From: Enoplolaimus lenunculus
Lineage: Eukaryota > Nematoda > Enoplea > Enoplida > Thoracostomopsidae
Assembly: GCA_030248215.1 (NCBI GenBank)
Contig: JASANG010001014.1
Span: 124,001 to 188,000, forward strand
DNA length: 64,000 nucleotides
Direction of reading: 5' to 3'
This document shows positions 56,251 to 64,000 of the stretch, one piece after another (position 1 is the stretch's first letter; each line of letters opens with the position of its first letter). The notes below the pieces were generated by a model that had not been told where the DNA came from, made no database searches, and saw only the letters and a list, made by a program, of their open reading frames with translations. Both the position numbers and the translations under genes were made by a program.

Positions 56251-57387
56251 TGCATAAGAACTTGCATGTTAAAGCTGCGATCCACGGAAATCTTATATGA
56301 TTGGCCCGGCATTTGCTGAATCATCAACTTCTGGTGTCGGGTCCAAACCACCAAGACTCAAAAAACCGAGACCGAGACCTCCCGAGTCCCAAGACTTATC
56401 GAGATCGACAAGGCTCCACCGGAAGAATTAGCAAGCAGCAAGCAATTAAAAGCTGCCACAATTCCAAACTAATTTTCGCTGGAACTGATACCTACTGAAA
56501 AGGTTATGAATTTTCTAGGGGCACAGAGACAAAAACAATGAGTTGAAACAATTTTAATTATCGAACTGAAAAGTGAGAAAGCTGTAAAATCATTATCACC
56601 TTTGGACTTCTCAATGTGCCCGTACTTTTGAGGCTGAAATATCGACAAATATTAGTTCTTGGCACGTGCTGATATAAAAGGAATATGATGAAGGTTAGCA
56701 TGCCTTGGTGTTAATTCAGGGTTATAAAATTGTCGCTGTTAGTGCTTAATTGACTCGCGAATAACGTATTTCAATTGGATTATAATGTATTTTAATATTA
56801 CGTCAAAACCTCGGTTATGTTAAATTTTGCGCCAAATCCGAAATATAATGCTTATTCGGGACACAACTCAACGAGCTGCTTAGTGACAAGTGTTAGCGTG
56901 CAGTAACGCTAGTCAGAACCAAATTTTACAATCATCGCGTTATTAATGAGTTACAGAAATGCAAATATGTGTTTTTAGAATTTTCGGGATCGCCAATACC
57001 TGTATATGAGGGGACCCTTATAAAATAATAAAAATCGAAAAAAATTTTCGTAAAATGTAGAAATTGATATTTTCTTATCCACAGCATCATTGATGTGAAC
57101 ACATAAATATCAAAATGTTTGCAGAAAAGCCATTTTTTCGATATTAATTTTTTAGCCTAACGAAAGAGTGCGGAATTCTGCATAGCGTTATGCATTTTCG
57201 CGTTTGAAACATTTAAGGCATCGTGTAAAAAAGATGGGTTATCCGCATTTATAACGTCTACGCTATTAAAAATTTCAGTCTATTCGGCTTGCCTGGTATC
57301 AAAAAGAACGCAATAGCTTTGAACTAGGGTTGTACCGAGGGTGTTTTCAAACAGTGGGATTTGTCCTGAGCCTGTTTGAAGGGCATG
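56251..57387. other. Interior of the inverted-arm structure
   Basis: AT-rich. A short GAGACCGAGACC run at about 56,360 belongs to the GGTCTCGGTC family. No gene seen. Confidence 0.35.
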
Positions 57388-57772
57388 GGGACCGTAAGTC
57401 AAGTGAAAAATGAAGTAAAAAATAACGCTTGGCACCAATTTATTTGTTAAATTGTATAAAACGTCAATTCAGAGAGATAAAGTTTCAAACTTTTGTTAAA
57501 ATTTTAGTTTCGGTAACGGCTAAAAATTGACCGAGATCAAAGTCTCGGTCTCCATTTTTTGATCGAGACCGCCCATCCCAGGCCATTATTGGCAAATTTT
57601 ATAGAGTCCAACAGTAATTCGGTGACGAAAATTATTTCAAATTCCGGCTATTGTTCCGGTTCCTGCAAAGAAATTCAATTCCTATTCCGGCAAAACTTAG
57701 TTACTGTTGGAAATCTGATTATAATATATACATATTGCAACAATATACGCAATTCTATTTCAGGAGAATCAG

Positions 57773-58110
57773 GGATGAGCCGATTAATCGGCAGTTTTCG
57801 TAAATATCGGCATCGGTAATAATAGGCACTTTTCGTGAATATCGGCATCGACAGTGCAAAAAATGCCGATTCGTTGCCGATACTTTTTGCACATAACAGT
57901 CAGTTGGAATGCTATCAATTTCATTTCTGAGTGCATTTATAAAATTAAAATCGTTTATGATGGTTAGGGTTTAAGTCTTCACACAGTAATGTAATGTAGT
58001 ATCCTACGTATCTGTTTATTAAACATTGCGCACTAAAGTTGTAACCGGCATTGGCAAAATTTCAAAATAAGGATCGGCATCGGCAAAAATTTTGGTATCC
58101 ACACATCCTT
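57773..58110. mobile_element. hAT-like MITE, diverged TAGGGATGTGCCG family
   Basis: Left end AGGGATGAGCCGATTAATCGG and right end GGCAAAAATTTTGGTATCC resemble 52,831-53,271 in reverse order. No exact duplication seen. Confidence 0.6.
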
Positions 58111-58239
58111 GAGGACAATTACCCCTCCGTTCTTTCCTTCAGCTTTCACTAAAATTTTCAAATTAAATTAAAATGCCACATAGCACTGCTTTAGCTCTAG
58201 ATTAACGCGAGCAATTTTAAAAAACCACACATAAATCCG

Positions 58240-58858
58240 CAGTGTGCAAAGCGGAACTGGATTATACCGGAATCAGAATCGCGAACAGCAAATTTATACC
58301 GAAATCGGAATCGGAACTACAAATTTTGTGACTATACGGATATTTGTATTAACAAGTATAATATTGCTTATTTAGAGTGTACGTTGGCCCTCAGCAATTC
58401 TCAGAAACGTCGCATGAACAAATTGGCAATCATTTTTTGCTCTGTAAAACGAAACTACAATCATATTATTCATAAATTAACTCATCGAAAACAATTTAAT
58501 GGACAAATGATGTAGAATTTTGATACAACGTATCACAACAAGTAAGCCTAAAATTAAAAAATGAACATTATGATTGATTGTGGAATCGGAATCGGAATTT
58601 CTTCGGTTGTGGAAAAGCCGAATCCAACAAAGTTCGGCGATAAGCAATAAAATATTTAAATACCTTGCTATAAAAATCAGTATTTTTTATTTCAGGTGAG
58701 AAATCTCATAACTAACGTCGGGACTAAATATATTAACGTATTAAAAGTTATACGGCTGGCATTGCGTTTATATTCTGAAGCAAATTATAGATATATCGGA
58801 AATTTGCAACATGCAGGATTCGGATTCGGTAAAATCGTGGATTCGGTGCCACCCTGGT
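58240..58858. mobile_element. Two adjoining MITE remnants
   Basis: 58,240-58,611 matches 9,610-10,021 (CAAAGCGGAACTGGATTATA start). 58,612-58,858 is an inverted relative of 6,191-6,430 ending GATTCGGTGCCACCCTGG. The same pair of families is also adjacent at 5,819-6,430. Confidence 0.6.
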
Positions 58859-59874
58859 ATGCAGTTGCGCCCGTAAAATAACACTGGTTTTTATTTATCT
58901 GAATTTTCAGTGTTATTATAACCAAATAAAGATTGTGAACGTAGGTACACGGGCACATGCATACATTTACATACATTACTGAGAAAATATGTAAAAAATA
59001 AGTCCTTCAGTTCCATAGTAGTTACGTAGCATAAATACAGGTGGTCTCAATTTTTTGAAGTTTTAGAAAACATCTGACAAGTTAAAATACCGGAGCCAGA
59101 TGTCGATTTTTTGCCAGACCAGAATATGTGTTCGCACCCAAATACTGTAAATAATATACATTCGTAGTATCTAAAATTTGCTCGTCTTTGTTTTATATCA
59201 TCTATAGTACATAATATATAATATATAGGTAAGTACTTGTTAAAAGCAGTATAATATACGCATATGTAGTTACGGTATGGCGGGCTGTGAAAGTCGACGT
59301 GATGAAAAGAGCGATACAGTTATGGAGGTTTGTGATACGTATTTTTGTATACAAAAATAATTTTCAGACAAGTTTCGGTAAACATGGTTTGGTATTATTA
59401 GCAGTACCAGACAGTGAAAAGCAATTCCTGCCGAAAGCTTTGTGCAATTTTACATTTTACGTTTCATTGTGCATATGAACTGTTTGTGAAACACGAGCAG
59501 CACTTTCGTTGCGTCCGGTACTCTGAGTTTAACAAGGGGTTCTGGCGGTTCGCATCTGAGTTATGGGGGTGCCACCACTGACCAAAAGCCACTTAACCAC
59601 TTAAGATTTCCCCCCGGTTGACTTAGGGTGTCCGTTGGCAGGCAGTAATTTTCAAAAAGGTTGCTTGAACAAGTTGGCGATGATTTTTGGTTCTGCAAAG
59701 CTAATCTACAATCAATTATTGAGGTTAACTCATCAAAAGCAATTTAATAGATAAATAATACAGAATTTTTATGCAATGTATCACAACAAGTAAGGTTAAA
59801 ATTAAAGTTTCAAAATTGCGAATCCGCATATAATAATATATTTATATGTATCTATTCCTAAGCTTCTGCTGCCG
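58859..59874. other. Region upstream of PHF12-like gene
   Basis: AT-rich. About 59,630-59,825 repeats part of the 9,610-type MITE (TCAAAAGCAATTTAATAGAT). No gene or promoter motif called. Confidence 0.4.
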
Positions 59875-61972
59875 ATGTCAACATATAGTTTGAATCTGAA
59901 TGGTTTTCAGGAAATATTGGCTTTAATATCGCCGCCGGTGATTGGTGTTCCTATGTGCACAGGCTCGTCGCCATCAGAATATCGAAAACCGCGCGCAGTG
60001 AATAGTGAAACCTGCAATTTTTGCGGAGATTATGGAGACTTGGTTTGTTGCGATCGATGTCCTGCATCATTCCATTTTAAATGCCAGTAAGTATCGTCAT
60101 TTCGCTTTCTGTATGTGCACATAGTAAACATTTTGCTGCGATTGCATATCCAAAAGATAACCAGTGTTATTTTAGCAGCGTAGCAGTAGGTATGTCAGCG
60201 TATTCCTATTTCTAAGGTTAAACGAAAATAATAGCCTTGATTCTAAGCAGTGCTCGGTCACGATAGTTTGAAACCGCCTCCATTGGCCGAGGATTCAGCA
60301 AATGTATATCTGTGTTCTTGAATTATGCCAGCGATGTGCGATGAATAAAATTTCTTTTTGAAACTATGAATTTTCCTAGTTCGCAATAATTATTGTGGAG
60401 ATATTCTGAAAAACACAAAAAACTACGAAAAAAAGCATTAAAAATTATTTATTTTGGAAATTTTGAAACCGAGACTTTGATGGCCAGTCTCATGAGACAC
60501 GTTTAATACTATTATTTTGTGCATAAATAATAGCATATGGAGTAATACCATACTCTTCAGCAAGTATTCGGCAATGTTGAATACCGGAGCCGGATTTTGA
60601 TTTTTGCTTGAGCCAAATATCTTGTTCCCTAGTGCGTACAATATGCGACCGGATATTAGAGCTGAAAATAACGAAAAACAATTTGCAAACCTCAATTTCT
60701 AACCTCGTGATGCTCAAATAGCTGGATTGGGATTTCCGTATTAGCGCGCTGTTTAATTTTAGCAATCCACCTTTGGACGAAGCTGATGTTCCCATACGCG
60801 ATAAATGGATGTGTCACAGATGTGCAACACCGCATGAATATCTGTTTCCACGGGTACCATATATAACATAATTTTGCTACTTGGAGTAACTCAGCGTTCT
60901 TTCTGTTTGTTGCATATTTGTTCTTTATTACATTCTTTACCCTTTTGGATTCTAAAACAACGAACAACAAGTAAAGCTGAATAGCATATTTGTTATGTAT
61001 GAGTTTAATTTGTCACGATTATAAATTTATGTTGGCTAAGACTGTTTTACAAAAGCATAATGTAATTCAGGCAAGTAGAACATGATTCCTGTCCAGATCC
61101 GTCTAGTAGATAGTTGATTTGTTGACAGTTTTAGAGTACTGTGTGCGTTAAACGTATTGGATTACATATTTCAAGTAGAAGAAATAATGTCTAAATTGTC
61201 GAAATCTTATTTAAGTACTTACTTAAGTTATGGTTAAGTAAATGTAACTTAGCAATAAAAAACTATGCCTTCGTAAAACAGCGATAAAAATTATACATTG
61301 GTGTGTCATCCTAATAACATCTGGTTTTGTTTGCAATTCAATTGCTTGGTATAGCGCAAGTAACACCATGGTACTGAAAAGAACTTATTTTAAAAAAAGT
61401 AGGTACCAACAGTTTAGCTTAGCTTATTGAGGGAAACCAACATTACTCGAAGTAATCATCCGTTTGTTGTAAATTTTGCTTTCGTCTGTGTCGGTTTCTG
61501 GCAGGTCTCGGTCTTGGTTTTTTGAGTCTCAGTGGTTTGAAACCGAGACCGGAAATCAAGGATTCAGAAAATATAGGAGTGTATTGTAGAAGTAAGTGAT
61601 TTCAAAACAGTTCGTTTTAGTTCAGTTCCAGTAAAACATAGCCACTTTAAGTTAGCGCAAAGAAATGTTTCTAGTTATCAAGTTGTCGATGGGCTGGATC
61701 AGGTGCAAATATTCCATTAGCTGGAATCGCTTCATCATCGATTGGGAATGACGATACGAAAATAAGTGTTAAACTGTTGAATGAGGTGGCAGGTGAACCT
61801 AGCGTGGCTATTAAGACAGAATCGAACGTAATGAAGATCGGACAATTATCATTTAACTCGGGACATCAAGCGTTCAACACAAAGAAAACTGAAGATGACC
61901 GAAATGTGGCAGCGTTTCAAAAAATGTTGCGATCAATAGTTCATTCTCACGTGGTGGCAACTGAATTTGGAG
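59875..61972 (+). CDS. PHF12: PHF12-like PHD-finger protein, 5' exons (partial)
   Basis: PHF12 (Pf1) is a nuclear PHD-finger protein that links the Sin3-HDAC complex to chromatin. Exon 1 (59875-60086) starts [18 protein letters not shown], parallel to human [20 protein letters not shown], and carries C47, C50, C59, C62, H67 and C70. Exon 2 (60763-60853, acceptor TTTTAG) completes the finger with [10 protein letters not shown] and WMCHRC (C88, C91). So all eight C4HC3 zinc ligands are present, and the phase CA|C restores the codon. A third exon is likely at about 61675-61972 (acceptor TTCTAG, donor GTAAGA). It is open for about 99 residues, but I cannot match it to the human protein and its acceptor is uncertain. 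Exon 2's donor (GTACCA) is weak. The rest of the gene lies to the right or outside the window. Confidence 0.75.
60087..60762. other. PHF12-like intron 1
   Basis: AT-rich, with a degraded GAGACTTTGATGGCCAGTCTC phrase near 60,475. No other feature. Confidence 0.35.
60854..61674. other. PHF12-like intron 2
   Basis: AT-rich. A GGTCTCGGTC-type fragment lies at about 61,503-61,556. No other feature. Confidence 0.35.
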
Positions 61973-63059
61973 GTAAGAATGTTTTATGATGTGTGCCGAA
62001 GCCCGATAGGACATGGGACTGGGGTCCCACAGGAACTAAGCTTTGCCGGAAGAGGAACAGGAATTGAGTTTTTCGTAGGAACTGGAACCGGAATATGAAA
62101 TATTTTTCATCACCGAATTACTGCTCAACTATTTTGAAAACTAGTCAAAAAGTGCCTTAAGAAAATTTTCAGCAATCTCATCATGAAGTTTGGAAAAATA
62201 CCAGATTTTTAATATAACGGCTTATTAACAAAACTGAACTGATTGCAAAAACACTTGTTTCGAAATAACATTTTTTTCCAAGACAAAGTTTCTGACATTT
62301 AAGTGATTGCGAATGGTTTGCCACAAATCTGTAAAAATTCCTGTTTCTGCGTCTTTGAATGTAGCAACAAGATGAAGAATTGATGTTTTGCAGAAATTCT
62401 AGGCGGAACAGGAATTATGATGGAACCCTGACATGTCATTAGTTATGAGTACAGCTGCCGGTAATTTGCATAATCATATGAAAACGATAATCATTAAGCG
62501 TAGAGATGTATGTTCATTTATTTGTTCATGGTTTTGCAGTAAAGATTTTCGTTTTACCAAAACACAAGGGCGAACGGTAGGGGTTAGAGGGGATATTTCA
62601 CTCCTTAGAACTTGCAGTTGCGAAAAAATTTGCGGGTTTATACAACAAAATTTCCTAATTTCGGTTGAACCTTGCTGCTTGCTTCGCTTGCGCTTTTCAC
62701 AACGCCCCTGTTGTGCTTCGACGTTTCTTAAACGTATCGTGTGTTGTATATTCCTAAATCTGGCAACAGGGTGCGACCGGAATTTCGATTAGAATCCCGA
62801 TTCAAAACGAGTTTCGATTCCGATTACGATGGCACAATCAGTCGGGATCGGAATTTTGAAATTCTAAGCTTACTTGAGGTGATATGTTGCATTAAAATTC
62901 TGTATCATTTAGCTGTTAAATTTATTTTCATGGTTAGTATTTGCGGTACTTTTGATAATGTGAACATTGACTCAATTGAAAAAGAATATAAGAGGTTCAT
63001 GTGTAATCGTCCATTTTTGACTGGATAATGCAGTTACTAAATACTAGAAATTAGGAAGT
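61973..63059. other. PHF12-like intron 3 or flank with MITEs
   Basis: About 62,015-62,430 is a relative of the 7,446-7,760 MITE (GGAACAGGAATT ends). About 62,769-62,900 is a CAGGGTGCGACCGGAATTTC end with inverted 9,610-type sequence. A possible small exon after TTTTGCAG at 62,540 (KIFVLPKHKGER) fits the exon 3 phase but is unproven. Confidence 0.35.
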
Positions 63060-64000
63060 AGCAATAGAAGTGTGCTACCGAGAAAACGACGTTCACAAGG
63101 CGGAGTTCTCTCACCGCTTTTGCGGGTGATGGTCATCGATTCTTTGATTCAAGGATTGAAATGCAAAAACATATCTGTCAGGCTTATTCCGATGATGTTG
63201 CAATATTTTGTACAGTCTGGCAACCTAATCCAGTTACCAGACGAGCAAATGAGTCGCTGAAAATAGTAGGAAGTGGCGTCTAGAAATTATGTTTGACGTC
63301 TTACCTACGGATATAGCGGTCTATAAAGAAGCTACCGGATGGTGTTCAAGGCTTCGTTTTGCAAATTTGGAAAAATTATTTTATACTTCATGGAACAATT
63401 TCTAGCATTGTGATCAATAGAATTCCGTTTGTAAATGTACTAACTGACCTCGATGTTACAGAACATATAGATACTTGTTTTCTGTTGCCCATGCAGAATG
63501 TGTCACTAATGGGTCAAGAATTGAAAGTGGCATTAACACAAATAGAGGCACCGGGGCTAATGTTTTCATTGATAATGTAATATGCTTGTGTCTGTCTCTC
63601 TTTAGGGCAAGTTTCGTCGGTTTGCCAAGCAGACATTTTGGCTATTGAGGAAGCTGTCTCAGAATTTAATCAAGCGAGGTGTTAGACAGAAAATAAGTGT
63701 CATTGCTAGAACATAAGACCTTTCAGTTATAAATAAAGTCTCATATGGTTTAAAGGTCATTCGGCTAACCATGGAATTAATGATATGGCTAATAAATTAG
63801 CTAGGATCGGAGCTGGAATAACATGTGATCCAAAATTGGTTTATTTCACGCAATAATCAAAGATGGCGAGGGCTGAACATTAGCCAAACTACAAAGAAGT
63901 TCTTTAGTAAACTGGAACCGAAATATACTAACTTCACTGTGCGACTCAATAGAACTAGGGCTAGATTACTAACACGATTAATTACTGGACACTGTTAACT
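63060..64000 (+). mobile_element. Decayed LINE with RT and RNase H pieces, runs off edge
   Basis: Pieces in order: QGGVLSPLL, then the catalytic-type CQAYSDDVAIF, a TNGSR (TDGSK-like) RNase H start near 63,505, SSVCQADILAIEEAV, GHSANHGINDMANKLA near 63,750, and TRLITGHC at the end. This is the RT-RNase H-tail order of I/R1/Jockey-type LINEs that carry RNase H. The pieces lie in different frames, so it is not functional. Confidence 0.75.

Larger units (their letters stand above)
54331..57612. repeat. Inverted arms of 220-250 bp around a 2.8-kb interior
   Basis: Left arm 54,331-54,565 and right arm 57,388-57,612 are diverged inverse copies (CAGGGATGGTCGGTCTCGAT / CTGGGATGGGCGGTCTCGAT; AATTTAACAAATAAATCGG). 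Similarity continues about 30 bp outside the CAGGGATGG ends, so this may be an inverted duplication rather than simple terminal repeats. The interior holds a LINE 3' end. Confidence 0.6.

Overview
This is a window of a non-vertebrate metazoan nuclear genome. The evidence is spliced animal genes (Trio/Kalirin, WTAP, MCTS1, QNG1 and a PHF12-like PHD-finger gene) with canonical GT/AG introns and human-like protein blocks, set in visibly AT-rich DNA packed with small DNA transposons, LINE pieces and minisatellites. Interstitial TTAGGC-type hexamers are frequent. I cannot place the lineage more closely from sequence alone.

Layout. 1-2,024 (-): the first three exons of a Trio/Kalirin Sec14 domain, running off the left edge. 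2.1-6.9 kb: small transposons, a LINE relic and a tRNA-like SINE head. 6,925-17,093 (+): a complete seven-exon WTAP gene whose introns hold hAT-type MITEs and Helitron-like elements. One MITE has duplicated the intron 4 3' splice site. 17-35 kb: a repeat graveyard with TTAGGC-cored MITEs, tRNA-derived repeats, several minisatellites (including about 2.35 kb of an 18-bp unit), a 181-bp-arm inverted repeat, and a 3.3-kb RTE-type LINE with a perfect 15-bp target duplication. 35,550-36,527 (-): a complete three-exon MCTS1. 39,500-49,738 (-): a complete nine-exon QNG1, whose 5.5-kb intron 2 is filled with transposons. 50-59.8 kb: more nested hAT MITEs, a LINE 3' end with a UTR hairpin, and a decayed Ulp1-like fragment. 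59,875-61,972 (+): the start of a PHF12-like gene with a complete PHD finger, continuing to the right. 63-64 kb: a decayed LINE with RT and RNase H pieces.

The host genes do not form a pathway. WTAP (m6A writer complex), MCTS1 (translation re-initiation), QNG1 (queuosine salvage for tRNA), Trio (RhoGEF) and PHF12 (chromatin) are unrelated neighbours. What links the window is transposon history: many elements keep 8-bp target duplications, several are nested, and at least one Helitron-like insertion can be read against an empty site. Most mobile-element calls rest on termini and target duplications seen by eye, so family names are inferences.
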